From: Paenibacillus dendritiformis
GTDB lineage: Bacteria; Bacillota; Bacilli; Paenibacillales; Paenibacillaceae
Assembly: GCF_945605565.1 (NCBI RefSeq)
Contig: NZ_OX216966.1
Span: forward strand, 3,092,001-3,156,000
Reading direction: 5' to 3'
DNA length: 64,000 bases
The translations under genes were made by a program, and so were the position numbers. Shown here in pieces: positions 33,952-42,949 of the stretch. The notes beneath the pieces are model-generated. The model searched no databases, was not told where the DNA came from, and saw only the letters and a list, made by a program, of their open reading frames with translations. Positions within the stretch are counted from its first letter, which is position 1; each line of letters opens with the position of its first letter.

Positions 33952-34375
33952 GGAGCGTACGAACTGCGCCACCTGGACGGAGCATACGAATTGCGCCATC
34001 TAAACGGAGTGTGCGTACTGCCCCAACTGGACGAAGTAGATGAAGTGGGATGAACTTAGCCACCTAGAGGTACTGTGCGAACTGCCCCAACTGGGTGGAG
34101 CGTACGAACTGCCCCGCCCGAACTCTGCGACTGCCCACCTGGACGATCTGAATCAAGTAGGGCGGGACTGGGCTCTGGAGTAACTGAGAGAAATGCCCCA
34201 ACTGGAATGAACCGTGCGAACAGTCCCACCTGCGTGAACGGGTTCCTTGAGTTACTGGGCGAATTAGGCTACTTGGGATTGTATGGTTACGCGAAGTGGA
34301 TGAAGCGGAGCGACCTGCGCGAAATGAGGGAAATGAACCGACCTGCACCACCTGGACGAACCGCGCAACTGACGA
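33952..34375. repeat. Degenerate 27-bp minisatellite
   Basis: Three clear units start at 33952, 33979 and 34006, each about GGAGCGTACGAACTGCGCCA then CCTGGAC. Further decayed units continue, for example GCGAACTGCCCCAACTGG at 34078 and GGAGCGTACGAACTGCCCCG at 34097, with traces up to about 34375. Period 27 keeps a frame locally, but no sustained coding frame exists. The stretch to dprA at 34585 holds nothing else clear. Confidence 0.65.
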
Positions 34376-34584
34376 AATAGTAAGCCGGGTATACGAGTCT
34401 CGGGCATGCGAGTCCCGGACACACGAGTCGATGCCGGAGTTGGTTACGAGTGAATTGCTTAATAATTTCTTTCCACCCAGTTATTGCAAAGAAAGCGTAG
34501 TTCATGCTTGCATTCTGATCTTATCTCAAGCAAAATAAGGGAAGCGGACGCACGCTTCCCGTAAAGTGAAGGAGAGTTGCTGAA

Positions 34585-35703
34585 ATGGGCAATTGGACGG
34601 AACGGGAGCTCGTGTTTGCGTTAAATGAAATCATCGGTATCGGCTGGCATACGATTCGCGCGTTAGGGGAGCGCGTCGGGTTCGGCGGACTGGCAGATTG
34701 GCTGAACCGCCCGGCATCGGATTGGGCAGAATTAGGGATGAAGCCCTCGATGGCGAGGAAGCTTGCGGCAGGCTTCCGGGCAGACAGGCTGGAAGAGAGG
34801 CTGGAACTGGCTAATACCGCCGGGATTGAATGGATTACCCGCTGGGATGAATGCTATCCTCCGCTGCTGCAGGAGATTCCGCAGCCGCCTTGGATATTGT
34901 ACGGGAAAGGGGATTGGACCGCTCTGTCCTCCGATGCGATCGCCATCGTAGGAACGCGCAATCCTACCGTCTATGGCAAGAAGGTCGCCCTTCAATTGGC
35001 CGAGCAGTTGGGATGCGCCGGATTCCTTATCGTCAGCGGACTGGCCAGAGGCATCGATGCTTGCAGTCATGAAGGCGCTCTCATCCAGGGGCGGACCGCC
35101 GCGGTGATGGGCACGGCCTTCGATCGCATCTATCCGTACGAGAATGCGAATTTGGCGAGACGGATCGCCGCTTCCGGCATCGTCCTCACGGAATATCCGC
35201 TTGGCACCCCGTCTCATCCCGGCTTGTTCCCCCGACGCAACCGCATTATTGCCGGCCTGACGCTCGGAACCGTCGTCGTGGAGGCCGCCATGGGCAGTGG
35301 CGCGCTTATCACCGCCGATTTTGCGACGGAATCGTTCAGGGAGGTTTTTGTCGTGCCGGGGCCCGTTACTTCGCCCAAATCGGCAGGCCCGCTATTTCTA
35401 ATGAGAAATGGGGCCAGACCGATTGCGCATGCCGAAGATATAATGGAAGAATTGAAGGCGCGGTTGACAACAGTCACTTTGCCGTACAATAATGGAACGG
35501 TCGGCCTCACCGAGAGCGAACCGCTTACCGAGGAAGAGCGCCGGATATGCGAACTGATTCGCCTGGAAGGCAGTACATTTGAGGAACTGCTCCTTGCGAG
35601 CGGCCTCCCATTTGCGGAGCTGCATCGAATTTTGTTATCCTTACAATTAAAACAGAGAGTTCGGGAGGCCCAGGGAGCCGTATACCATTCGATATGGATA
35701 TGA
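34585..35703 (+). CDS. dprA: DNA-processing protein DprA
   Basis: A 372-residue protein that loads RecA on incoming single-stranded DNA in transformation. An N-terminal helical SAM-like domain (about 1-75) precedes the Rossmann core: [57 protein letters not shown] and [15 protein letters not shown]-terminal winged helix (about 310-370) ends it. GAAGGAGAG precedes the ATG. topA follows 28 bp later, the standard order. Confidence 0.96.
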   Translation: MGNWTERELVFALNEIIGIGWHTIRALGERVGFGGLADWLNRPASDWAELGMKPSMARKLAAGFRADRLEERLELANTAGIEWITRWDECYPPLLQEIPQPPWILYGKGDWTALSSDAIAIVGTRNPTVYGKKVALQLAEQLGCAGFLIVSGLARGIDACSHEGALIQGRTAAVMGTAFDRIYPYENANLARRIAASGIVLTEYPLGTPSHPGLFPRRNRIIAGLTLGTVVVEAAMGSGALITADFATESFREVFVVPGPVTSPKSAGPLFLMRNGARPIAHAEDIMEELKARLTTVTLPYNNGTVGLTESEPLTEEERRICELIRLEGSTFEELLLASGLPFAELHRILLSLQLKQRVREAQGAVYHSIWI

Positions 35704-35731
35704 AGAGGAGATTGGAGAGGAGGGTGCGCCT

Positions 35732-37822
35732 ATGGCGGATTCATTAGTCATTGTCGAGTCGCCTGCGAAGGCGAAGACAATCGGAAAATATTTAGGCAGC
35801 AAATATATCGTCAAAGCGTCTATGGGGCATGTGCGTGATTTGCCCAAGAGCCAGATCGGCGTTGAAATAGAGCAAGATTTCGCCCCGAAGTACATCACGA
35901 TTCGCGGCAAGGGCAGCGTGCTCAAAGAATTGAAAGATGCAAGAAAGAAAGTGAAAAAAGTGTACCTCGCGGCTGACCCCGACCGCGAAGGAGAAGCGAT
36001 CGCTTGGCATCTGGCGCATGCGCTCGAACTGGATGAGACGGAAGCCTGCCGCGTTGTATTCAATGAGATTACGAAGCAGGCCGTGAAGGATGCGTTCAAA
36101 ACGCCTCGTCAAATCAATATGGACCTTGTTCATGCCCAGCAAGCGCGACGCATTCTCGACCGGTTGGTCGGATACAAAATCAGCCCTCTTCTGTGGAAGA
36201 AGGTGAAGAAAGGGTTGTCTGCGGGTCGGGTGCAGTCGGTATCCGTGAAGCTGATTATCGATAGGGAGAATGAGATCGACGCCTTTATTCCTGAGGAATA
36301 CTGGACGATAACCGCCAAGCTTGAAGCAGGCAAGTCCAAGTTCGAAGCCAAGTTCTACGGCATGAATGGCGTAAAGAAGGAACTGTCGAACGAGGCCGAA
36401 GTTAATGAAGTGCTGAACGCGCTGCAGAAGCAGGCCTTTGTCGTCTCTGAGGTGAAGGAGAAGGAGCGGCTTCGCCATCCGTCCGCTCCCTTTACGACGA
36501 GTTCTCTGCAGCAGGAAGCGGCGAGGAAGCTGAACTTCCGCGCGGCCAAGACGATGTCCGTTGCGCAGCAGCTGTATGAAGGGGTAGACCTGGGCAAGGA
36601 AGGCACGGTCGGTCTCATTACCTATATGCGTACGGACTCGACGCGGATATCGCCGACGGCTCAGGAGGAAGCCAAGGAATATATCGGCTCCCAGTTCGGA
36701 GCGGAATATGTGCCGGAGTCGCCGCGGCAATATGTCAAAAAGGCCGCGAATGCGCAGGATGCGCACGAGGCGATTCGCCCTACGTCCGTCTTGCGCAGCC
36801 CGGATCAGATGAAGCCGTTCCTCAGCCGCGATCAGCATCGCCTCTACAAGCTCGTATGGGAACGGTTCGTAGCGAGCCAGATGACGTCCGCTATCATGGA
36901 TACGATGACGGTCGATCTGCAGGCGGGAGATGTTACGTTCCGCGCTAACGGCTCCAAGGTGCGCTTTCCCGGGTTCATGAAGGTTTATGTCGAAGGGAAC
37001 GACGACGGTACGGTCGAGGATGACAAATTGCTCCCTCCGCTCAAGCCGGGCGACAAGCTGAAGCAGGAAGCGATCGAACCGAAGCAGCATTTCACCCAGC
37101 CGCCGCCGCGGTATACCGAGGCGAGACTGGTGAAAACGCTGGAGGAGCTTGGCATCGGAAGACCGAGCACGTATGCGCCGACGCTGGAGACGATCCAGAA
37201 GCGCGGCTATGTAGCGATCGAGGAGAAGAAATTCGTTCCGACCGAGCTGGGCGAACTGGTCATCCAGCTGATGGAGGAGTTTTTCCCTGAGATTCTGGAC
37301 GCTGAATTCACCGCGCATATGGAGGAAGATCTCGACCATGTGGAAGAGGGGCAGCAGGACTGGGTGAAGGTGCTCAGCGATTTCTATGAATCGTTCGAGA
37401 AGCGGCTTCAGGTTGCCGAGGAAGAAATGAAGGAAGTCGAAATCGAGGACGAAGTGTCCGATGAAATATGCGAGAAGTGCGGACGCCATTTTGTGTACAA
37501 GATGGGCCGCTTCGGCAAATTCCTCGCCTGCTCCGGATTTCCGGATTGCCGCAATACGCGTCCGATTGTGAAGGATACGGGCGTAGCCTGTCCGAAGTGC
37601 AAGGAAGGCAAGTTGGTTGAGCGCCGCAGCAAGAAGGGACGCGTCTTTTACGGCTGCGATCGTTATCCGGACTGCGATTATGTGATGTGGGACCGGCCAT
37701 CGGTCAAGCCATGTCCGTCCTGCGGCAGCTTAATGGTCGAGAAGCGGAGCAAGCAAGGAACGAAGCTGCAGTGCACGCAGTGCGACCATAATGAAATGAT
37801 GCAGGACAACGAGGATGATTAA
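35732..37822 (+). CDS. topA: DNA topoisomerase I
   Basis: A 696-residue type IA topoisomerase relaxing negative supercoils. The Toprim domain starts [19 protein letters not shown] and has the [13 protein letters not shown] acidic triad. The active tyrosine is Y298 in [12 protein letters not shown]. Three C-terminal four-cysteine zinc motifs are seen: CEKCGRHF ... [15 protein letters not shown] ... CDRYPDC and CPSCGSLM ... CTQC. GGAGAGGAGG precedes the ATG. It shares the dprA-topA-trmFO order of Firmicutes. Confidence 0.98.
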   Translation: MADSLVIVESPAKAKTIGKYLGSKYIVKASMGHVRDLPKSQIGVEIEQDFAPKYITIRGKGSVLKELKDARKKVKKVYLAADPDREGEAIAWHLAHALELDETEACRVVFNEITKQAVKDAFKTPRQINMDLVHAQQARRILDRLVGYKISPLLWKKVKKGLSAGRVQSVSVKLIIDRENEIDAFIPEEYWTITAKLEAGKSKFEAKFYGMNGVKKELSNEAEVNEVLNALQKQAFVVSEVKEKERLRHPSAPFTTSSLQQEAARKLNFRAAKTMSVAQQLYEGVDLGKEGTVGLITYMRTDSTRISPTAQEEAKEYIGSQFGAEYVPESPRQYVKKAANAQDAHEAIRPTSVLRSPDQMKPFLSRDQHRLYKLVWERFVASQMTSAIMDTMTVDLQAGDVTFRANGSKVRFPGFMKVYVEGNDDGTVEDDKLLPPLKPGDKLKQEAIEPKQHFTQPPPRYTEARLVKTLEELGIGRPSTYAPTLETIQKRGYVAIEEKKFVPTELGELVIQLMEEFFPEILDAEFTAHMEEDLDHVEEGQQDWVKVLSDFYESFEKRLQVAEEEMKEVEIEDEVSDEICEKCGRHFVYKMGRFGKFLACSGFPDCRNTRPIVKDTGVACPKCKEGKLVERRSKKGRVFYGCDRYPDCDYVMWDRPSVKPCPSCGSLMVEKRSKQGTKLQCTQCDHNEMMQDNEDD

Positions 37823-37893
37823 CCGTGGGCAAGCATAAGATGAAATAAAGGGCTACTGCAGCAGGTGCAGGCAACCGAGGGGGACATCAGACA

Positions 37894-39219
37894 ATGGATA
37901 AGCCAAGAGTAACCGTTATCGGTGCGGGCTTGGCCGGCAGCGAGGCGGCATGGCAGGCTGCGCAGCAGGGAGTTGCGGTGACGCTCTATGAGATGCGGCC
38001 GGTGAAGCAGACGCCGGCCCACCATACCGGCCAGTTCGCGGAGCTGGTATGCAGCAACTCCTTGCGCGCGAACGGACTAAGCAACGCGGTTGGCGTATTG
38101 AAGGAAGAAATGCGGCTTATGAATTCGCTGATTATGCAAGCGGCGGATAAGCATGCGGTTCCGGCCGGAGGCGCCTTGGCTGTCGATCGGGACGGATTCT
38201 CCGGGGAGATTACAAGGCAGCTGAGCGAGCATCCGCTCGTCGATGTCCGCAATGAGGAAGTAACGGAGATTCCGGAGGACGGAATTACCGTCATTGCTAC
38301 CGGGCCATTGACATCGCCGGCATTGTCCGACCAGATTAAGGCGCTGATGGATGAGGAATATTTTTATTTTTACGATGCGGCTGCGCCGATCGTGGAGAAG
38401 GATTCCATCGACATGAACAAGGTGTTCCTGGCTTCCCGGTATGACAAGGGAGAAGCGGCGTATTTGAACTGCCCAATGAACGAGGAAGAGTTCAATGCGT
38501 TCTACGAGGCGCTTGTTACGGCCGAGACGGCGGAATTGAAGGAGTTCGAGAAGGAGATTTATTTCGAAGGCTGCATGCCGATCGAGGTCATGATGCGCCG
38601 CGGGAAGCAGACGGCGCTGTTCGGGCCGATGAAGCCCGTCGGATTGACGGATCCGCGCACAGGCAAGACGCCTTATGCGGTCATCCAGCTCCGTCAGGAC
38701 AACGCCGCAGGCACGCTCTATAATATGGTAGGCTTCCAGACCCATCTCAAATGGGGCGAGCAGAAGCGGGTGTTCCAGATGATTCCGGGGCTGGAGAATG
38801 CGGAATTCGTACGCTACGGCGTCATGCACCGCAACACCTTCATCAATTCGCCGAAGCTTCTGGAGGCGACCTATCAATTCAAGGGACGCCCGTCGCTCTT
38901 CTTCGCAGGACAGATGACCGGGGTGGAAGGCTATGTCGAATCGGCTGCTTCCGGGCTGCTGGCCGGCTTGAATGCGGCTCGATACGCCAAAGGGAGCGAA
39001 CCGGTGCTGCTGCCGGAGGATACGGCGCTCGGAAGCATGGCGCGCTATATTACGACAGCCGATTTCAAGCATTTCCAGCCGATGAATGCCAATTTTGGCC
39101 TCTTCCCGCCGCTTGGGCAGCGGATCCGCAACAAAAAAGAGAAGAACGAAGCGCTGGCCCATCGCGCTCTCCATTCTTTGAAAGCGTACCGGGACGAAGC
39201 GGGTCTGTTCAACACATAA
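37894..39219 (+). CDS. trmFO: Folate-dependent tRNA m5U54 methyltransferase TrmFO
   Basis: A 441-residue flavoprotein using methylene-THF to make m5U54 in tRNA. The FAD-binding start is [20 protein letters not shown]. Typical segments are [34 protein letters not shown] and [20 protein letters not shown], and [20 protein letters not shown]. It follows topA and is closed by a terminator. In B. subtilis xerC (codV) would come next; here hslV does. Confidence 0.97.
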   Translation: MDKPRVTVIGAGLAGSEAAWQAAQQGVAVTLYEMRPVKQTPAHHTGQFAELVCSNSLRANGLSNAVGVLKEEMRLMNSLIMQAADKHAVPAGGALAVDRDGFSGEITRQLSEHPLVDVRNEEVTEIPEDGITVIATGPLTSPALSDQIKALMDEEYFYFYDAAAPIVEKDSIDMNKVFLASRYDKGEAAYLNCPMNEEEFNAFYEALVTAETAELKEFEKEIYFEGCMPIEVMMRRGKQTALFGPMKPVGLTDPRTGKTPYAVIQLRQDNAAGTLYNMVGFQTHLKWGEQKRVFQMIPGLENAEFVRYGVMHRNTFINSPKLLEATYQFKGRPSLFFAGQMTGVEGYVESAASGLLAGLNAARYAKGSEPVLLPEDTALGSMARYITTADFKHFQPMNANFGLFPPLGQRIRNKKEKNEALAHRALHSLKAYRDEAGLFNT

Positions 39220-39234
39220 CAGCTTGTACAGCGG

Positions 39235-39275
39235 AAAGGAAGCGGCTCGCCACGGATCGGTGCCGTTTCCTTTTC
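39235..39275 (+). terminator. Terminator after trmFO
   Basis: AAAGGAAGCGGC (39235-39246) pairs over 12 bp, with one G-T pair, with GCCGTTTCCTTT, and ends in TTTT. Confidence 0.75.
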
Positions 39276-39280
39276 ATTTA

Positions 39281-39310
39281 TTGATTCTTTGGTCCTAGCC
39301 GATGAATAAT
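39281..39310 (+). promoter_or_regulatory. Possible promoter of hslVU
   Basis: TTGATT (39281-39286), 18-bp spacer, AATAAT (39305-39310), placed between the trmFO terminator and the hslV binding site. Confidence 0.35.
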
Positions 39311-39330
39311 AGACAGGAGGTTGAGCTTCG

Positions 39331-39873
39331 GTGGAATATCAATTTCATGCCACGACTATCTGCGCCGTAAGACATAACGGGCAGGCCGCCATTGCGGGAG
39401 ACGGTCAAGTAACCTTTGGGAACAACATGATTATGAAGCAGCATGCGCGCAAGGTGCGGCGTCTGTACCGCGGCCAGGTGCTGGCGGGATTCGCCGGATC
39501 GGTCGCGGATGCGATTACGCTGTTCGAGAAGTTCGAGGGCAAGCTGGAGGAGCATCATGGCAACCTGCAGCGGGCGGCTGTCGAATTGGCGAAGGATTGG
39601 CGCCAGGATAAGGTGCTTCGCAAGCTGGAGGCGCTGATGATTGTAATGGATGCGCAGCATGTGCTGCTTATTTCGGGCGGCGGAGAAATTATCGAGCCGG
39701 ATGACGAAGTGATCGCCATCGGCTCCGGCGGATCGTTCGCGCTGGCGGCGGCCCGTGCCCTTAAGCGGCATTCGACGCATCTCACCGCGCGTGAAATGGC
39801 TGAAGCCGCCCTGCATATTGCGGCAGAAATTTGCGTATTTACGAATGATAATCTAGTTGTCGAAGAGCTGTAA
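39331..39873 (+). CDS. hslV: ATP-dependent protease subunit HslV (ClpQ)
   Basis: A 180-residue proteasome-like peptidase. The core [20 protein letters not shown] and [20 protein letters not shown], with [16 protein letters not shown], is well conserved. The GTG start ten bases after AGGAGG yields [10 protein letters not shown]. The threonine matching the E. coli N-terminal nucleophile (TTIVSV) is at position 8, after seven residues, and residue 2 is Glu rather than the Ser of B. subtilis ClpQ. Activity would need removal of a short propeptide, or use of another residue. hslU follows after 40 bp. Confidence 0.95.
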   Translation: MEYQFHATTICAVRHNGQAAIAGDGQVTFGNNMIMKQHARKVRRLYRGQVLAGFAGSVADAITLFEKFEGKLEEHHGNLQRAAVELAKDWRQDKVLRKLEALMIVMDAQHVLLISGGGEIIEPDDEVIAIGSGGSFALAAARALKRHSTHLTAREMAEAALHIAAEICVFTNDNLVVEEL

Positions 39874-39913
39874 CGGAGCAAGGGAGCAACGATAGAACGG
39901 GTGGAGGGATAAG

Positions 39914-41311
39914 ATGAATCAACAAGCATGGACACCACGGCAGATAGTTACGGAACTGGATAAGTATATCGTCGGACAGAAAATGGCCAAACGGGCCGTC
40001 GCTGTCGCGCTTCGCAACCGCTACCGGCGCAGCCTGCTGGATGAGTCGATCCAGGATGAGATCGTCCCTAAAAACATTCTTATGATCGGACCGACGGGCG
40101 TAGGGAAGACCGAGATTGCGCGCCGTCTGGCGAAGCTCGTCAATGCTCCGTTCGTGAAGGTGGAAGCGACCAAATTTACGGAAGTGGGCTATGTCGGACG
40201 CGATGTCGAATCGATGGTCCGCGACCTGGTGGAGACGGCCATTCGCATGGTTAAGCTGGAGCGCACGGAGAAAGTCAAAGATAAAGCGGAAGAGATGGCG
40301 AATGAGCGAATCGTTGAAATATTGGCCCCAAGCTCCAAAGAAAGCAAATCGCAGCGCAATCCGTTCGAAATGCTGTTCGGGCAAAACCAGTCCAATGCGC
40401 AGCAGGCGGAGAAGGAGCCAGATCCCGGATTGCAGGAAAAGCGGAGAAAGGTGCGGTTCGACCTGTTGTCAGGCAATCTGGAGAACGATACGATCGAGAT
40501 CGACGTCGAAGACGCTGCGCCGAACATGCTCGATTTCCTGTCAGGCCCTGGCAATGAGCAGATGGGCATGAATATGCAGGAAATGTTCGGCAGCCTCATT
40601 CCGAAGCGGATGAAGAAGCGCAAGCTCACGATCAAGGAAGCAAGGAAGGTGTTGACGCAGGAAGAGGCGGCGAAGCTCATCGACATGGATGACGTCATTC
40701 AGGAATCGATACGCCGTGCCGAGCAGTCGGGCATTATCTTTATCGATGAGATAGACAAGATTGCCTCCAGCGGGCGCGGAACGGGGCCTGACGTGTCCCG
40801 TGAGGGCGTTCAGCGCGATATTTTGCCGATTGTAGAGGGTTCCACTATCATGACCAAGTATGGGCCTGTGAAGACAGACTACGTGCTTTTCATTTCTGCT
40901 GGAGCGTTCCATATCGCGAAGCCGTCCGATCTCATTCCCGAGCTGCAGGGACGTTTCCCGATTCGTGTCGAATTAACCAGCTTGTCGCTGAACGATTTTG
41001 TCTCGATCCTGACGGAACCGAAGAATGCGATTACGAAGCAGTATGTCGAATTGTTGAAGACGGAAAATATCCAGATTGAATTCACCGATGATGCGATACG
41101 GGAAATTGCCCGCATTGCGGCCGATGTCAATCAAAACACCGAAAATATCGGAGCCCGGCGCCTGCATACGATTATGGAGAAGCTGCTGGAGGATCTGTCG
41201 TTCGAAGCGCCGGAGCTGACGCTCGATCAATTCCGGATTACGCCCGAGTATGTGCGAGAAAAACTGTCCGATATCGCGCAAAACCGGGACCTGAGTCAAT
41301 ATATCCTATAA
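39914..41311 (+). CDS. hslU: HslU ATPase (ClpY)
   Basis: A 465-residue AAA+ unfoldase partner of HslV. Landmarks: [20 protein letters not shown], Walker [17 protein letters not shown], the pore loop [13 protein letters not shown], an I domain (about 110-240), Walker [13 protein letters not shown], sensor 1 LFISAGAFH and sensor 2 [20 protein letters not shown]. The C-terminal tail DLSQYIL is the HslV-activating end. GTGGAGGG precedes the ATG. A terminator follows, so the operon ends here; codY is not present after it. Confidence 0.97.
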   Translation: MNQQAWTPRQIVTELDKYIVGQKMAKRAVAVALRNRYRRSLLDESIQDEIVPKNILMIGPTGVGKTEIARRLAKLVNAPFVKVEATKFTEVGYVGRDVESMVRDLVETAIRMVKLERTEKVKDKAEEMANERIVEILAPSSKESKSQRNPFEMLFGQNQSNAQQAEKEPDPGLQEKRRKVRFDLLSGNLENDTIEIDVEDAAPNMLDFLSGPGNEQMGMNMQEMFGSLIPKRMKKRKLTIKEARKVLTQEEAAKLIDMDDVIQESIRRAEQSGIIFIDEIDKIASSGRGTGPDVSREGVQRDILPIVEGSTIMTKYGPVKTDYVLFISAGAFHIAKPSDLIPELQGRFPIRVELTSLSLNDFVSILTEPKNAITKQYVELLKTENIQIEFTDDAIREIARIAADVNQNTENIGARRLHTIMEKLLEDLSFEAPELTLDQFRITPEYVREKLSDIAQNRDLSQYIL

Positions 41312-41362
41312 AAATCATGCGAAATTTCCCCTTTTTGGGACTGCTCCCAACGAGGGGATCCA

Positions 41363-41371
41363 TTCGACAAA
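41363..41371 (-). promoter_or_regulatory. Spo0A-box-like site 1
   Basis: Read on the minus strand: TTTGTCGAA, a full match to the 0A-box core TGNCGAA. It lies between hslU and the terminator hairpin. Confidence 0.35.
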
Positions 41372-41379
41372 GTATTTGA

Positions 41380-41419
41380 AAAAAAGCCCTGACTTTTAGT
41401 CCAAAGATAGGGCTTTTTT
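41380..41419 (+). terminator. Terminator after hslVU
   Basis: AAAAAGCCCT pairs with AGGGCTTTTT around a 19-nt loop and ends in six T. A further hairpin TTGGGA-CTGC-TCCCAA stands just upstream (41335-41350). Confidence 0.85.
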
Positions 41420-41491
41420 CTTATTGTGTTATAACCCAAAGTTTAAGATGATAAGTATGGCGTTAATTATCTTCTTCTGTCAAAAAATGAT

Positions 41492-41519
41492 GATTACTCA
41501 ACATTTTTATTGAATAATC
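41492..41519. promoter_or_regulatory. AT-rich inverted repeat upstream of flgB
   Basis: GATTACTCAA (41492-41501) and TTGAATAATC (41510-41519) match at nine of ten positions around an 8-bp spacer. It may be an operator for the flagellar promoter or a weak hairpin. Confidence 0.3.
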
Positions 41520-41557
41520 AGCTAGATTTATTGGATTATGGAAATCCCCTCCCATAG

Positions 41558-41564
41558 TTCGACA
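41558..41564 (-). promoter_or_regulatory. Spo0A-box-like site 2
   Basis: TGTCGAA on the minus strand, 107 bp before flgB. Confidence 0.3.
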
Positions 41565-41585
41565 CGATCATGCAAAAGAACTAAG

Positions 41586-41598
41586 TTTTTTGTCGAAA
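41586..41598 (+). promoter_or_regulatory. Spo0A-box-like site 3
   Basis: TTTTTTGTCGAAA matches the extended 0A box (TTTTGTCGAAA) in full. It is 73 bp before flgB, close to where the fla/che promoter should lie. Confidence 0.45.
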
Positions 41599-41670
41599 GA
41601 GAAGGAGAAACGTCGCAAGCAGAGAATATGTGTTTATATGTGAATTTTTAACTAATCAGGAGGGATGATT

Positions 41671-42075
41671 GTGAACTTGTTGAGCGGCGTACATATGCAA
41701 CGGCTGGAGGGCGCGATGCAAGCTTCCACGGCTCGACAGAATGTGATCAACGCGAACGTGGCGAATGTCGATACGCCGTACTATAAACGCTCCGAAGTGC
41801 AGTTCGAGTCGCTGCTTCGTGATCAGATGACCGGTGGGACTCTTGTCGGCCGCCGCACTGATCCGCGGCATTTCTATATCGGACCTTCGAACGGGGTGCC
41901 GGCTCCGCAAGTCGTGCAGGATGAGAGCACGGCGATGGGGAACAACCGCAACAATGTCGACATTGACCGGGAAATGGCGCTTCAGGCCGAAAATCAATTG
42001 AAATATTATACGCTTATTCAACATTTGAACCATAATATCAACATGCTTCGAACCGGTATGGATGTAAGGAGGTAA
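41671..42075 (+). CDS. flgB: Flagellar basal-body rod protein FlgB
   Basis: A 134-residue proximal rod protein. The N-terminal helix LEGAMQASTARQNVINANVANVDTPYYKR carries the rod signature ANVANxDTPxYK; the C-terminal helix is LKYYTLIQHLNHNINMLRTG. It is exported by the flagellar type III system and adjoins FliE. The GTG start sits seven bases after AGGAGGG; an ATG two codons earlier abuts that site. It opens the fla/che operon. Confidence 0.95.
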   Translation: MNLLSGVHMQRLEGAMQASTARQNVINANVANVDTPYYKRSEVQFESLLRDQMTGGTLVGRRTDPRHFYIGPSNGVPAPQVVQDESTAMGNNRNNVDIDREMALQAENQLKYYTLIQHLNHNINMLRTGMDVRR

Positions 42076-42084
42076 CGGTAACGT

Positions 42085-42540
42085 ATGAATATTTCTAACA
42101 GCTTCAACATTAGCTCGTCCGGACTCACGGCCCAGCGCCTGAGAATGGACGTCATCTCCTCGAATATCGCGAATATGGAATCGACACGGGCGCAATACGT
42201 CAACGGGAAGTTCGTACCGTATACGCGCAAGGTTGTCGTCATGTCCCCGACGGAGTCATCCTTCCAGCACTCCTTGCAACAAGCGATGCAGGGCCAACGC
42301 AGTGCCGGGGGAGTCAAGGTGGCCCAGATTAAGGAAGATACCTCAACACCGTATAAAATCGTCTACAATCCGTCCCACCCGGACGCGGACGAGCAAGGAA
42401 ATGTCTACATGCCAAATGTCGACATCATGAAGGAAGTTGTCGACATGATCTCTGCCACCCGCTCGTACGAAGCGAACGTAACAGCGCTGAATGCGTCCAA
42501 ATCCATGATTATGAAGGCATTGGAGATTGGCAAAGGCTAG
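42085..42540 (+). CDS. flgC: Flagellar basal-body rod protein FlgC
   Basis: A 151-residue rod protein. The N-terminal SSSGLTAQRLRMDVISSNIA and NMESTRA fit the family signature; the conserved YNPSHPDADEQGNVYMPNVD and the C-terminal MISATRSYEANVTALNASKS follow. It lies ten bases after flgB with AGGAGG upstream. Confidence 0.97.
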   Translation: MNISNSFNISSSGLTAQRLRMDVISSNIANMESTRAQYVNGKFVPYTRKVVVMSPTESSFQHSLQQAMQGQRSAGGVKVAQIKEDTSTPYKIVYNPSHPDADEQGNVYMPNVDIMKEVVDMISATRSYEANVTALNASKSMIMKALEIGKG

Positions 42541-42591
42541 ACCAAGCCTGCTTGCTAACAAGAGCCGTTCATTGCCACAGGGGGAAAACAA

Positions 42592-42909
42592 ATGATACAA
42601 AATACGATGATTCCATTGAGCATGACATCTCCGGCGACATTACCGGCGGCGATATCTCCAGCGGCCAAAGCCGACACACCGGCTGAAGTGACCAAGGCAT
42701 TCAGTCATTTTCTTACGAATGCACTTCAGCAAGTTGATGCACAAGAGAAGCAAGTCCATGAGATGGGCGACAAGTTTATACTGGGCGAAGTTGATGTCGA
42801 TCAGCTTCAAATTGCCTCCGAACGTGCGCTGCTCAGCCTGCAATTGACGACCCAAATACGCAACAAGGTCATCGAAGCGTATCAAGATATTATGCGCATG
42901 CAAATGTAA
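42592..42909 (+). CDS. fliE: Flagellar hook-basal body protein FliE
   Basis: A 105-residue protein joining the MS ring to the rod. The C-terminal LGEVDVDQLQIASERALLSL and QLTTQIRNKVIEAYQDIMRM are diagnostic. The first 30 residues (rich in Pro, Ala, Thr) are poorly conserved. GGGGG precedes the ATG. It is followed by fliF. Confidence 0.96.
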   Translation: MIQNTMIPLSMTSPATLPAAISPAAKADTPAEVTKAFSHFLTNALQQVDAQEKQVHEMGDKFILGEVDVDQLQIASERALLSLQLTTQIRNKVIEAYQDIMRMQM

Positions 42910-42949
42910 CAGCGGTAGTGTCTTACATCGTTCTGGAGGGTGACGTGAA

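Noticed and set aside
35792..37489. A 565-codon open frame on the minus strand
   Set aside because: It lies wholly inside topA, whose plus-strand product is a clear topoisomerase I. High GC at third codon positions creates such antisense frames.
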